Below are positions 1 through 10,837 of a stretch of 64,000 nt of DNA, piece after piece. Every line of letters starts with the position of its first letter. The stretch's first letter is position 1. The position numbers and the translations under genes were made by a program. The DNA comes from Rhizobium esperanzae (GTDB lineage Bacteria; Pseudomonadota; Alphaproteobacteria; Rhizobiales; Rhizobiaceae), in the NCBI RefSeq assembly GCF_002204185.1, contig NZ_MXPU01000007.1, positions 248,001 through 312,000 on the forward strand, in the 5' to 3' direction. Under the pieces are notes generated by a model, which saw only the letters and a list, made by a program, of their open reading frames with translations, had not been told where the DNA came from and did not search any database.

Positions 1-798
<798 letters not shown>

Positions 799-845
799 TG
801 CAGTTTCAGCTTTCCGTCGCCCTTAAAGCGGCATCATCCCTTGAT

Positions 846-1093
846 CTAGCGCCGCACCAGCCGCGCAACGAATATCAGCAGGCAGGCGCCAAGGAAACCC
901 GTCACGAAATAACCGAGCCGTCCGCCAGCGACTGGACATGGAATTGGGCGAGAATGGCGGTGGCGACGACCGAGCCGACGATGCCGAGCACGATATTCAG
1001 GAAAATCCCGTACCGCGCCTCCATCAGCTTGCCGGCGAGCCAGCCTGCAAGCCCGCCGATGATGATTGCCGAAATCCAGCCCACGCCTTCCAT
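846..1093 (-). pseudogene. GlsB/YeaQ/YmgE-type small membrane protein, frameshifted
   Basis: A small, very hydrophobic protein of the GlsB/YeaQ/YmgE (transglycosylase-associated) family. From the ATG at 1093 the frame gives two membrane segments (WISAIIIGGLAGWLAGKL; GIFLNIVLGIVGSVVATAIL) and stops at 902 after 63 residues. Past about 917-921 another frame continues as LGYFVTGFLGACLLIFVARLVRR up to a TAG at 846-848. That is the expected third segment and basic tail of the family. A single lost base explains the break. It could be a real mutation or a sequencing error. A second family member lies just upstream on the same strand. Confidence 0.7.
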
Positions 1094-1107
1094 ACCCGCC
1101 CTTACCC

Positions 1108-1362
1108 TTAAGCGACCGCTCTGGCGACCAGAACCACTATGATGGCACCGACGGTGGCGTGGATGATCTGTACGACCAGCGCGTTCTCAATGCCCAGCGA
1201 AATCCCGAGCGCGCTGAACAGATAACCGCCGACGAAGGCGCCGATGATGCCGCTCAGCAGGCACCTGATCAAGCCGCCGCCACCGACGACGAGACTTGCC
1301 AGGAAGCCCGCGACAAGGCCGATCAGCAAAAACACCAGCAACGCCTGCGTCTCCATAGACAT
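1108..1362 (-). CDS. GlsB/YeaQ/YmgE family membrane protein
   Basis: An 84-residue inner-membrane protein with three hydrophobic segments (ALLVFLLIGLVAGFLASLVV; LLSGIIGAFVGGYLFSALG; IIHATVGAIIVVLVARAV) separated by glycine-rich turns, typical of the family. Its exact role is unknown; relatives are linked to stress responses. The ATG at 1362 is chosen because AAGGAAAT lies just upstream. An in-frame start at 1419 would add 19 residues that look untranslated. It lies between lpdA and its frameshifted neighbour on the same strand. Confidence 0.75.
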   Translation of the reverse strand: MSMETQALLVFLLIGLVAGFLASLVVGGGGLIRCLLSGIIGAFVGGYLFSALGISLGIENALVVQIIHATVGAIIVVLVARAVA

Positions 1363-1438
1363 GATGATTTCCTTTCGCTTTTTCCACCCTGCCGGAGTGG
1401 CTTTCCACTCCGGGAACAAGGTGGCGCCCCGAAAATTC

Positions 1439-2884
1439 TCAAGCGTTCAGCACACGACCATAAGCATCGAGCACCGCTTCCTTCATCGTCTCGGACACCG
1501 TCGGATGCGGGAAGATCGTGTGCATCAGCTCTTCCTCTGTCGTCTCGAGGTTCATTGCGACGACGAAGCCCTGGATGAGTTCGGTGACCTCGGCGCCGAC
1601 CATATGGGCGCCGAGCAGTTCGCCGGTCTTCTTGTCGAAGATCACCTTGACCATGCCCTGGTCCTCGCCGAGTGCGATCGCCTTGCCGTTGGCGGCGAAG
1701 GAGAAGCGGCCGACGCGGATGTCGCGGCCAAGCTCCTTGGCCTTGGCTTCGGTGAGGCCGACGGAGGCGACCTGCGGACTGCAGTAGGTGCAGCCGGGGA
1801 CCTTGCCCTTGTCGGTCGGATGCACATTCAGCAGGCCGGCGATCTTCTCGACGCAGACGACACCCTCGTGCTCGGCCTTGTGGGCCAGCATCGGCGGGCC
1901 GGCGACATCGCCGATCGCATAGATGCCGGCGACATTGGTCTTGCCGTAACCGTCGGCAACGACGCAGCCGCGGTCGGTCTTGACGCCGAGCGTCTCCAGG
2001 CCGAGATTTTCAATATTGCCCTGGACGCCGACGGCAGAGATCATCCGATCGGCGGTGATCTGCTGCACCTTGCCATCTGACGTCTCGACATGGGCGGTGA
2101 TGCTGCCGGCACCCTTTTCGACCTTGGTGACCTTGGCGCTGGTGAAGATCTTGAGGCCGCGCTTTTCCAACTGCTTGCGGGCGATGGCGGTTATTTCGGC
2201 ATCCTCGACCGGCATGATCGTCGGCATGACTTCGACAACCGTGACGTCGACGCCCATCGAGCGATAGAAGCTGGCGAATTCGATGCCGATCGCGCCCGAG
2301 CCCATGACGATCAGCGATTTCGGCAGCGCATCCGGCTTCAGCGCCTCGAAGTAGGTCCAGATCAGCTTGCCATCCGGCTCGATGCCCGGCAGCGCGCGCG
2401 GACGGGCGCCGGTCGCGATGATGATGTGTTTGGCGGTATAGGTGCCCTCGCCCTTGACGTTCTTCGGCAGCGGATGCTGCGGCTCGACGACCGGCTTCGA
2501 CGACTTGCCCACGACGATCTCGCCGGGCTTCGTCAACTTCGCTTCGCCCCAGATGATGTCGATCTTGTTCTTCTTCATCAGGAAGCCGACTCCGGCGTTG
2601 AGGCGGGCGGAGACAGCGCGCGAGCGGCCAACGACGGCCTTGGCGTCCGGCTTGACCGAGCCTTCGAGGACAAGGCCGAAATCCTTGAAGTGACTGGCAT
2701 GGTCGAGCACCTCGGCCGAACGCAGCAGCGCCTTCGTCGGTATGCAGCCCCAGTTCAGGCAGATGCCGCCCATATGCTCGCGCTCGACGATCGCGGTCTT
2801 GAGGCCGAGCTGCGCTGCGCGGATGGCGGCGACATAGCCGCCGGGGCCGGAGCCGATGATGATGACGTCGTAGGATTCAGCCAT
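1439..2884 (-). CDS. lpdA: Dihydrolipoyl dehydrogenase (E3)
   Basis: Flavoprotein that reoxidises dihydrolipoamide in the pyruvate dehydrogenase complex and passes electrons to NAD+. Its 481 residues match the family. Visible motifs are the N-terminal FAD site GSGPGG (11-16), the redox disulfide C42/C47 (GGICLNWGCIPT), an NAD-binding GSGAIG near 190-200 and the C-terminal catalytic HPTVSE (H460 to E465). It sits downstream of pdhABC, separated by two unrelated small genes, so it probably serves PDH rather than only the 2-oxoglutarate or glycine systems. Confidence 0.97.
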   Translation of the reverse strand: MAESYDVIIIGSGPGGYVAAIRAAQLGLKTAIVEREHMGGICLNWGCIPTKALLRSAEVLDHASHFKDFGLVLEGSVKPDAKAVVGRSRAVSARLNAGVGFLMKKNKIDIIWGEAKLTKPGEIVVGKSSKPVVEPQHPLPKNVKGEGTYTAKHIIIATGARPRALPGIEPDGKLIWTYFEALKPDALPKSLIVMGSGAIGIEFASFYRSMGVDVTVVEVMPTIMPVEDAEITAIARKQLEKRGLKIFTSAKVTKVEKGAGSITAHVETSDGKVQQITADRMISAVGVQGNIENLGLETLGVKTDRGCVVADGYGKTNVAGIYAIGDVAGPPMLAHKAEHEGVVCVEKIAGLLNVHPTDKGKVPGCTYCSPQVASVGLTEAKAKELGRDIRVGRFSFAANGKAIALGEDQGMVKVIFDKKTGELLGAHMVGAEVTELIQGFVVAMNLETTEEELMHTIFPHPTVSETMKEAVLDAYGRVLNA

Positions 2885-2902
2885 GTGTTTCCTGCCCTTT
2901 TG

Positions 2903-3484
2903 TTACGCTGCGCTGCGGGTCATGAGCACCCACGCGTGTCTCTTGCTGTTTTCGAAGAGCGGCACGGCATCAGCGCGCGCAGCCTCTAGGAATCCGTTTC
3001 TTGCATAAAGCGACAGAGCCGCCTCGTTATCACTTGCGGTAATGAGACTGACGGGGCGGTAACCCGCCCTTTCGATCTGATCGCCCAGCAGCCTGCGCCC
3101 GATGCCAATGCCGCGCATATGGCGGTAAACGCCGAGACTGCCGATGAACCAGCTCCCCACAACCGTTTTCTGCAAGGCGAGCATCGGCTCCGTCGCCGCG
3201 ATCGTCGCCTCGATATCGCTTATGCCTTCATCCAGCGCATGACCGATCGCGACACCTGCGACCTCGCCATAGGCCTCGGCGATGACCGCATCCCGCCAGC
3301 CCCCGACGGCTTCCTCCTCGCTCATCTTCAGCCTGCCCCGCTCCAGCGGCGTATCGCTGACGTCTTTCGCGACATCGGCGAACCAGAGCCAGGAGGCAAA
3401 ACCGTGCGATGCGATATCCGCCAGGATCGCCAGCTCCGAGGCATCCCGCCGTGAGGCCTGCCGCAGCGCGATGAAGGCGGTCAT
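2903..3484 (-). CDS. GNAT family N-acetyltransferase
   Basis: A 193-residue acetyl-CoA-dependent acyltransferase. The acetyl-CoA loop is visible as RHMRGIGIGRRLLGDQIE, followed by the C-terminal strand/helix LITASDNEAALSLYARNGF typical of GNAT proteins. The substrate cannot be told. The ATG at 3484 is used because it lies two bases after the stop of the SGNH hydrolase gene; a longer in-frame start at 3616 would lie inside that gene. The pair appears inserted between lpdA and pdhC and co-oriented with them. Confidence 0.85.
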   Translation of the reverse strand: MTAFIALRQASRRDASELAILADIASHGFASWLWFADVAKDVSDTPLERGRLKMSEEEAVGGWRDAVIAEAYGEVAGVAIGHALDEGISDIEATIAATEPMLALQKTVVGSWFIGSLGVYRHMRGIGIGRRLLGDQIERAGYRPVSLITASDNEAALSLYARNGFLEAARADAVPLFENSKRHAWVLMTRSAA

Positions 3485-3486
3485 GC

Positions 3487-4128
3487 TCAGATCCCCAGCA
3501 TCATCCGCACGATCGATTCCAGCCCGCGTCCGAGTGCGCGGGTATTTTCCGCATCGAGGTGAATGCCGTCGATCGGCGTGGTCTTGGCGACGGAATTGCC
3601 GTCGAAGAAGCCACAACCGAGCTCGTCGGCAAGATCGCGATAGAGTGTCGCAAGCTTTGCCGATTCCTCGATGCCTCCGGGAAAGGATGCGGCGAAGGGC
3701 ACATTGCCGGTCGCGCAGATCGCCGGCGGCGCCACGATCAGGATCTCCGGCCCGTCGAATTCGAAGGGCCAGGCGTGATTGCGGATCAGCCGCACGAGGC
3801 GGCTGATGCCCTGGCAGGCGGCAAACGCGGAGCCGGCCACAACGGGCTTCATGTCGTTGGTGCCGAGCAGCAGGATGACGAGGTCGAGCGGCGCATGCGT
3901 CTGCAGGATCGTCGGCAGGACGCGCGCACCGTTGCGGTCACAATCGGCAAGGTGGTCGTCGAAAGCGGTGGTGCGACCGTTCAGCCCTTCGGGGATAACA
4001 CGCGCCTCGCTGCCGAGCGCTGCCTGAAGCACGCTCGGCCATCGATTCTTGTACTCATGACGGCCGATTGTCTCGGGGTCATGACCCCAGGTCAGCGAGT
4101 CGCCATAGCAAAGAACGGTCTTGGTCAT
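3487..4128 (-). CDS. SGNH/GDSL-type hydrolase
   Basis: Esterase or lipase-like hydrolase of 213 residues. Block I with the nucleophile is YGDSLTWG near the N-terminus, the block III oxyanion residue is in LLGTNDMK, and the C-terminal dyad is in DGIHLD. No signal peptide is seen, so it is probably cytoplasmic, resembling arylesterase-like SGNH proteins. The ATG at 4128 is preceded by GGAGGCGGAA; an upstream ATG at 4155 overlaps the pdhC stop and lacks such a site. The substrate is unknown. Confidence 0.88.
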   Translation of the reverse strand: MTKTVLCYGDSLTWGHDPETIGRHEYKNRWPSVLQAALGSEARVIPEGLNGRTTAFDDHLADCDRNGARVLPTILQTHAPLDLVILLLGTNDMKPVVAGSAFAACQGISRLVRLIRNHAWPFEFDGPEILIVAPPAICATGNVPFAASFPGGIEESAKLATLYRDLADELGCGFFDGNSVAKTTPIDGIHLDAENTRALGRGLESIVRMMLGI

Positions 4129-4147
4129 TTCCGCCTCCGTTTCGCTA

Positions 4148-5500
4148 TCAGACAAGCATGCCCATCGGGTTTTCGATGTAGCCCTTGAAGGCCTGGAGCA
4201 GCGCGGCGCCGAGGGCGCCGTCGACGCAGCGATGGTCGGTCGACAGCGTCACCGACATCACCGTGGCGATGGCCATTTCGCCGTTCTTGACGACGACCCG
4301 CTGTTCGCCGGCGCCGACCGCCAGGATCGTCGCATGCGGCGGATTGACGACGGCGGCGAAGTTCTTCACGCCCATCATGCCCATGTTGGAGACTGAGCTG
4401 GTGCCGCCCTGATATTCTTCGGGCTTCAGCTTGCGGTCCTTGGCCCGCTTGCCGAGATCGCGCATCTCGTTGGAGATGACCGACAGTGTCTTCTGCTCGG
4501 CCTTGCGGATGATCGGGGTGATCAGGCCGCCGGGGATCGAGACGGCGACGCCGACATCGGCGTGCTTGTGCTTGACCATGTTGCTGTCAGTCCACGACAC
4601 GTTGGCGTCCGGAACATCGCGCAGTGCCAGCGCCATGGCCTTGATCACCATGTCGTTGACCGAAAGCTTGTAGGCCGGAGCGTTGTCCTTGCGCGGCGCT
4701 GCGTCATTCAGCTGGGCGCGCAGCGCCATCAGCGCGTCGAGCTCGCAATCGACGCTGACGTAGAAATGCGGGATCGTCTGCTTGGATTCGACCAGCCGCC
4801 GGGCGATGGTCTTGCGCATGCCGTCATGCGGGACGAGCTCGTAGGAGCCCGGCTCGAACAACTTGAGAACGGCATCATCGGAAGCGCCCTTCGGCGCGGC
4901 GGCAGGAGCCGGCGCGGCAGCCTGCGGAGCCGAAGCAGCGGCAGGCGCCGGAGCGGGCTTGGCGCCGCCTGCAAGGGCAGCTTCGATATCGCTCTTGATC
5001 ACGCGGCCATGCGGACCAGAGCCGGCGACGACTGCAAGGTCGATACCGGCTTCCTTGGCCAGGCGGCGTGCGAGCGGCGAAGAAAAGGTGCGGTTGCCAC
5101 CAGCCGAAACGGCCGCGGGTGCAGCGGCAGGTGCCAGTGCCCCGGCCGGAGCGGCCTCAGCCTTCGCCGGCGCAGCGTCGGCTTTCGGCGCAGGTGCAGC
5201 CTCAGCCTTGGCCGGAGCAGCGGAACCCGCGCCGCTTGCGGCAGCGGCGACGTCCTCGCCATCGGCCGCGAGAACGGCGATCAGCGCATTGACCTTGACG
5301 CCTTCGGTGCCGGCGGCAACGACGAGCTTGGCGACCGTGCCTTCATCGACAGCTTCGACTTCCATCGTCGCCTTGTCGGTCTCGATCTCGGCGATCACAT
5401 CGCCAGACTTGACCTTGTCGCCTTCCTTGACCAGCCACTTGGCCAGATTGCCTTCTTCCATGGTCGGAGAGAGGGCGGGCATCGTGATATTGATCGGCAT
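4148..5500 (-). CDS. pdhC: Dihydrolipoamide acetyltransferase (PDH E2)
   Basis: Core of the pyruvate dehydrogenase complex; transfers acetyl from lipoamide to CoA. It has 450 residues. The N-terminal lipoyl domain carries the modified lysine K43 in [10 protein letters not shown]. It is followed by an Ala/Pro linker (about 85-135), a peripheral-subunit-binding domain (about 139-176, [20 protein letters not shown]) and a catalytic domain ending in DHRCVDG (H423, D427). The cysteine replaces the more usual valine in that motif. The gene begins 15 bp after pdhB ends. Confidence 0.97.
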   Translation of the reverse strand: MPINITMPALSPTMEEGNLAKWLVKEGDKVKSGDVIAEIETDKATMEVEAVDEGTVAKLVVAAGTEGVKVNALIAVLAADGEDVAAAASGAGSAAPAKAEAAPAPKADAAPAKAEAAPAGALAPAAAPAAVSAGGNRTFSSPLARRLAKEAGIDLAVVAGSGPHGRVIKSDIEAALAGGAKPAPAPAAASAPQAAAPAPAAAPKGASDDAVLKLFEPGSYELVPHDGMRKTIARRLVESKQTIPHFYVSVDCELDALMALRAQLNDAAPRKDNAPAYKLSVNDMVIKAMALALRDVPDANVSWTDSNMVKHKHADVGVAVSIPGGLITPIIRKAEQKTLSVISNEMRDLGKRAKDRKLKPEEYQGGTSSVSNMGMMGVKNFAAVVNPPHATILAVGAGEQRVVVKNGEMAIATVMSVTLSTDHRCVDGALGAALLQAFKGYIENPMGMLV

Positions 5501-5515
5501 CGAGATACCCTCCCC

Positions 5516-6913
5516 TTATTTGTAGCAAACGGCCTTCACCGCATCGACGACTTCGCCGACGTTCGGAAGCGCCAGCTTTTCGAGATTGGCGGCGTAAGGC
5601 ATCGGCACGTCCTTGCCTGCAATCGTCAGGATCGGCGCATCGAGATAGTCGAAGGCCTGCTGCATGACGCGGGTGGCGATTTCGGTGCCGACGGAAGACT
5701 GCGGATAGCCTTCCTCGACGGTGACGAGACGGCCGGTCTTCTTCACCGATTCGATGACGGTCGGCAGATCCATCGGGCGGATGGTGCGAAGGTCGATCAG
5801 TTCGACGTCGATGCCGATCTTTTCGAGTTCGGCAACCGCCTTCGTCGCATAAGTCATGCCGATGCCGAAGGAGACAACCGTGGCGTCCTTGCCCGAGCGA
5901 TGGATGCGGGCCTTGCCGATCGGCAGGACGAAATTATCGAGCTTCGGCACGTCGAAGTGCTGGCCGTAGAGAATTTCGTTTTCAAGGAAGATCACCGGGT
6001 TCGGATCGCGGATCGCAGCCTTCAACAGGCCCTTGGCGTCGGATGCCGTGTAGGGCATGACGACCTTCAGGCCGGGGATGGCGCTGTACCATGCTGCATA
6101 ATCCTGGCTGTGCTGAGCGCCGACGCGGGCCGCCGCACCGTTCGGGCCGCGGAAGACGATCGGAGCGCCCATCTGGCCGCCGGACATATAGAGCGTCTTG
6201 GCGGCCGAGTTGATGATGTGGTCGATCGCCTGCATGGCGAAGTTGAAAGTCATGAATTCGACGATCGGGCGAAGGCCGGCCATGGCGGCGCCGACGCCGA
6301 CACCGGCAAAGCCGTGTTCGGTGATCGGCGTATCGATGACGCGACGGGGGCCGAATTCCTGCAGCAACCCTTGCGTGACCTTGTAGGCGCCCTGATATTC
6401 GGCGACTTCCTCGCCCATGACGAAGACGTCGTCGCTGGCGCGCATTTCTTCGGCCATGGCATCGCGGAGCGCTTCGCGCACGGTCATCGACACCATTTCG
6501 GTGCCGGCAGGGATTTCCGGATCGTTCGGCACGGCAGCCTTCGGCTCGGCAGGAACGGGAGCGGCAGCCGAACCCGTATTTGTCGGCTTTTCTTCCTGAG
6601 CAACCTGCGGAGCAGCGACGGGAGCCGGCTGAGCAGCAGCGGGAGCAGTGGAAATCGCGTCGGCCGATTCGCCATCCTGCAACAGCACGGCGATCTTGGT
6701 GTTGACCTTGACACCTTCGGTGCCGGCGTCGACGAGCAGCTTGCCGATGACGCCTTCGTCGACGGCTTCGACTTCCATCGTCGCCTTGTCGGTCTCGATT
6801 TCGGCAATGATGTCGCCAGAGGTGACCTTGTCACCTTCCTGCTTCAGCCATTTGGACAGCGTGCCTTCTTCCATCGTCGGAGAAAGGGCGGGCATGAGGA
6901 TATCGATAGGCAT
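5516..6913 (-). CDS. pdhB: Pyruvate dehydrogenase E1 beta with N-terminal lipoyl domain
   Basis: Beta subunit of the thiamine-diphosphate-dependent E1. It has 465 residues, about 130 more than a plain E1-beta, because residues 1-80 are a full lipoyl domain (K43 in [10 protein letters not shown]) joined by an Ala/Pro linker to the transketolase-like domain starting near [14 protein letters not shown]. The lipoyl domain is almost the same as that of the neighbouring E2. This fusion is known in alphaproteobacteria. The gene sits between pdhA (15 bp upstream) and pdhC in one operon. Confidence 0.97.
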   Translation of the reverse strand: MPIDILMPALSPTMEEGTLSKWLKQEGDKVTSGDIIAEIETDKATMEVEAVDEGVIGKLLVDAGTEGVKVNTKIAVLLQDGESADAISTAPAAAQPAPVAAPQVAQEEKPTNTGSAAAPVPAEPKAAVPNDPEIPAGTEMVSMTVREALRDAMAEEMRASDDVFVMGEEVAEYQGAYKVTQGLLQEFGPRRVIDTPITEHGFAGVGVGAAMAGLRPIVEFMTFNFAMQAIDHIINSAAKTLYMSGGQMGAPIVFRGPNGAAARVGAQHSQDYAAWYSAIPGLKVVMPYTASDAKGLLKAAIRDPNPVIFLENEILYGQHFDVPKLDNFVLPIGKARIHRSGKDATVVSFGIGMTYATKAVAELEKIGIDVELIDLRTIRPMDLPTVIESVKKTGRLVTVEEGYPQSSVGTEIATRVMQQAFDYLDAPILTIAGKDVPMPYAANLEKLALPNVGEVVDAVKAVCYK

Positions 6914-6928
6914 GGGTTCCCTCCCCGA

Positions 6929-7975
6929 TTAGAGCAGAATGTCGGTGTAGAGCTCGGATGCATCCGGCTCCGGATCGGCCTGGGCGAAATCGGCGCTGTC
7001 GGCGACGATGTCGCGAACATCCTTGTCGATCGCCTTCAGATCGTCTTCGGAAGCCCAGCCCTTTTCGATGAGGCGCGCCTTTACCTGCTCGATCGGATCC
7101 TGCTCGGAGCGCATCTTCTGCACTTCTTCCTTCGTGCGATATTTCGCGGGGTCCGACATCGAATGGCCGCGGTAGCGGTAGGTCAGCATTTCGAGAATGA
7201 TCGGACCCTTGCCGGAGCGGCAATGTTCGAGCGCCTCGTCGGCCGCGGCCTTGACGGCGCGAACATCCATGCCGTCGACCTGAATGCCGGGGATGCCGAA
7301 GCCGGAGCCGCGCAGCGAGTAGTTCGACTGAGCCGTCGCACGGGCGGTCGAGGTGCCCATGGCGTAACGGTTGTTTTCGACGATATAGACGATCGGCAGC
7401 TTCCAGAGAGCCGCCATGTTGAAGCTCTCGTAAACCTGGCCCTGGTTGGCAGCGCCGTCGCCGAAATAGGCGATGGCGACATTGCCGTTGCCGCGGTAAT
7501 GGTTTGCAAAAGCAAGCCCTGTTCCGAGCGAAACCTGGGCGCCGACGATGCCGTGACCGCCGTAGAAATGCTTCTCTTTCGAGAACATGTGCATCGAGCC
7601 GCCCTTCCCGTGGGAATAGCCGCTGCGGCGCCCGGTCAGTTCCGCCATGACGCCGCGCGCCTCCATGCCGGTTGCCAGCATGTGCCCGTGGTCGCGATAG
7701 GCGGTGATGACCTGATCGCCTTCCTTCTGCGCCATCTGCATGCCGACGACGACAGCTTCCTGACCGATATAGAGATGGCAGAAGCCTCCGATGAAGCCCA
7801 TGCCGTAAAGCTGACCGGCCTTCTCCTCGAAGCGGCGGATCAGTAGCATCTCGCGATAGGCCTTGAGTTCCTCATCCCGATCGAAGTCGGCTACCGGGCC
7901 TCCATTCGATGCTTTGGCTGCTGGTTTTGCTGCAGTTTTGCGGCTGGAAACGGTCGCGGTCTTTCGCGGCGCCAT
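6929..7975 (-). CDS. pdhA: Pyruvate dehydrogenase E1 alpha
   Basis: Alpha subunit of E1, which decarboxylates pyruvate using thiamine diphosphate. The 348 residues include the cofactor motif GDGAANQG to ENNRYAMGTS (about 170-205) and the loop RYRGHSMSDPAKYR near residue 270. An Ala/Lys-rich N-terminal tail of about 30 residues precedes the conserved part. It is the first gene of pdhABC. Its Shine-Dalgarno AGGGAGGG overlaps the inner arm of an inverted repeat in the leader. Confidence 0.97.
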   Translation of the reverse strand: MAPRKTATVSSRKTAAKPAAKASNGGPVADFDRDEELKAYREMLLIRRFEEKAGQLYGMGFIGGFCHLYIGQEAVVVGMQMAQKEGDQVITAYRDHGHMLATGMEARGVMAELTGRRSGYSHGKGGSMHMFSKEKHFYGGHGIVGAQVSLGTGLAFANHYRGNGNVAIAYFGDGAANQGQVYESFNMAALWKLPIVYIVENNRYAMGTSTARATAQSNYSLRGSGFGIPGIQVDGMDVRAVKAAADEALEHCRSGKGPIILEMLTYRYRGHSMSDPAKYRTKEEVQKMRSEQDPIEQVKARLIEKGWASEDDLKAIDKDVRDIVADSADFAQADPEPDASELYTDILL

Positions 7976-7982
7976 TCAACCC

Positions 7983-8025
7983 TCCCTATGGGTTTGTCGT
8001 TTCTCGGTGGCGCGTACCATAGGGA
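7983..8025 (-). promoter_or_regulatory. Inverted repeat covering the pdhA ribosome-binding site
   Basis: Nine-base arms TCCCTATGG (7983-7991) and CCATAGGGA (8017-8025) are perfectly complementary across 25 bases, directly upstream of pdhA. In the pdhA mRNA the 3' arm contains the AGGGA of the Shine-Dalgarno. It could be an RNA hairpin that hides the site or, if transcription starts inside it, a DNA operator. No regulator is encoded nearby. Confidence 0.45.
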
Positions 8026-8098
8026 AGAAATATGACCACAGCAATGCCATAATTGCATGGCTCGTATTCGGCGCTAAATCATTGTAAATAAATCAGAA

Positions 8099-8131
8099 AT
8101 TCCAATTAACCGAATTCCGGTTAATTGGAAT
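8099..8131 (-). terminator. Long palindrome, probable terminator of the FtsB-like gene
   Basis: Perfect 14-base arms ATTCCAATTAACCG (8099-8112) and CGGTTAATTGGAAT (8118-8131) surround AATTC. On the minus strand it is followed by TTTCTGATTT, and the stop codon of the FtsB-like gene lies in the first arm. Unlike other terminators here its stem is AT-rich, so a protein-binding role upstream of pdhA is also possible. Confidence 0.6.
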
Positions 8132-8441
8132 AATGGCTGAATATGACGATCTCGTCCGCACGCGACATATTCAGCTGATATCGCGCCTTTTCATCCAACA
8201 TATCCTTGTCGAGCGAGCCGTCACTCAGCAGCGCGACCTGGCTTTCCAGATGTTCGCGCCTCGCCTTCAACACAGCAAGCTCTCGTTCGCGCGCGACGCG
8301 CTGACGCTCGAACGTCTCCGTCGCCCGCAGGCCATAATCGCCATGGATGCAATGATAACCGAAATAGGAAAGGAAGGCGACCGTCATGGCCGGAATGACG
8401 AAGCGGCCGAGCTTTCTCTTCTTATGATGCTTTGTCCACAT
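8121..8441 (-). CDS. FtsB/DivIC family septum formation protein
   Basis: A 106-residue bitopic membrane protein. A basic cytoplasmic start (MWTKHHKKRKLGR) leads into one membrane segment (FVIPAMTVAFLSYFGYHCI), then a coiled coil of about 35 residues (RVARERELAVLKARREHLES) and a short C-terminal part. This is the FtsB/DivIC layout, and the place between eno and pdhA is the usual site in alphaproteobacteria. It probably joins the divisome FtsQBL subcomplex. The symbol is left empty because assignment rests on layout, not on close identity. Confidence 0.85.
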   Translation of the reverse strand: MWTKHHKKRKLGRFVIPAMTVAFLSYFGYHCIHGDYGLRATETFERQRVARERELAVLKARREHLESQVALLSDGSLDKDMLDEKARYQLNMSRADEIVIFSHYSN

Positions 8442-8526
8442 ACACGCATGCTCTTAAACGCATTACCAATTCGTTCAGCATAACGCACAGAGATTAACCG
8501 TTCATTGACCGTAAAAAGCGCGCAAG

Positions 8527-8553
8527 AAAAAACCCGCGCCCGGAGGCGCGGGT
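8527..8553 (-). terminator. Intrinsic terminator of eno
   Basis: On the minus strand ACCCGCGCC, a four-base loop and GGCGCGGGT are followed by TTTTTTC. It lies about 25 bases after the eno stop. Confidence 0.85.
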
Positions 8554-8575
8554 CGAGCCGTAAAAATCGGAAGGA

Positions 8576-9874
<1,299 letters not shown>

Positions 9875-9991
9875 TCAAACGTTCGAAGCCTGTCATAATC
9901 GAAGGCGTGCAAATTACAATGCCGCAATTACCAGCCTTCGAATCGGCGTTCCCAAGTGGCCTAGACCACGATCATGTCATCCTGTTGAAGG

Positions 9992-10837
9992 TCAGGCCTT
10001 GGCGACCGCATCAAACGCAAGCAATTTCTCAAGCAGCCGCGGCATGTCCTTGAGATAGACCATGTTCGGGCCGTCGGACGGTGCGTTGTCGGGGTCCTGG
10101 TGTGTTTCGAGGAAGACGCCGGCAATACCCGTCGCCACTGCTGCGCGCGCCAGCGTCTCGACGAATTCGCGCTGACCGCCCGAGGATTCGCCCTGCCCGC
10201 CGGGCTGGGCGACGGAGTGGGTCGCATCGAAAATGACGGGCGCGCCCATCGCCGCCATGATCGGCAGCGAGCGCATGTCGGAAACTAGCGTATTGTAGCC
10301 GAAGGAGGCGCCGCGCTCGCACAGCAGCACGTTCGGATTGCCGCTGGCATTGAGCTTCTTCAGGACGTTCTTCATATCCCAGGGGGCGAGGAACTGGCCC
10401 TTCTTGACGTTGACGGCGCGGCCGGTCCTGGCGGCTGCGATCAGAAGGTCGGTCTGACGGCAGAGGAAGGCCGGGATCTGCAGAACGTCGATCACTTCCG
10501 CCACCTCGGCGCATTGTTCGGCGGTGTGGACGTCGGTCAGGACGGGAAAGCCGAATTCCTTCTTCAGGTCGGCAAAGACCTCCATCCCCTTTTCCAGGCC
10601 GATGCCGCGCTCGGCCGAGAGCGAGGTGCGGTTCGCCTTGTCGAATGAACTCTTATAAACGAGGCCGACGCCGAGCTTTGCGCAGAGCTCCTTCAGTGTG
10701 CCGGCGACCATGAAGGCGTGATCGCGGCTCTCCATCTGGCAGGGGCCGGCGATCAGCGACAGGCGGCCTGCATTGGAAAAGGTGACCTGGCCTTCGCCTT
10801 CGCCAATCTTGACCTCGGAATTGGTATAATTGCTCAT
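9992..10837 (-). CDS. kdsA: 3-deoxy-8-phosphooctulonate synthase
   Basis: Condenses phosphoenolpyruvate with arabinose 5-phosphate to Kdo-8-phosphate for the lipopolysaccharide core. The 281 residues carry the family motifs [42 protein letters not shown] and [11 protein letters not shown]. Its ATG overlaps the stop of the upstream VOC gene in an ATGA junction, which indicates translational coupling. The neighbouring eno makes one of its substrates. Confidence 0.97.
   Translation of the reverse strand: MSNYTNSEVKIGEGEGQVTFSNAGRLSLIAGPCQMESRDHAFMVAGTLKELCAKLGVGLVYKSSFDKANRTSLSAERGIGLEKGMEVFADLKKEFGFPVLTDVHTAEQCAEVAEVIDVLQIPAFLCRQTDLLIAAARTGRAVNVKKGQFLAPWDMKNVLKKLNASGNPNVLLCERGASFGYNTLVSDMRSLPIMAAMGAPVIFDATHSVAQPGGQGESSGGQREFVETLARAAVATGIAGVFLETHQDPDNAPSDGPNMVYLKDMPRLLEKLLAFDAVAKA

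Noticed and set aside
4562..7846. A 1094-codon open frame on the plus strand
   Set aside because: It lies opposite pdhC, pdhB and pdhA and reflects the high GC codon bias of those genes; composition is Arg/Asp/His-rich and matches no family.
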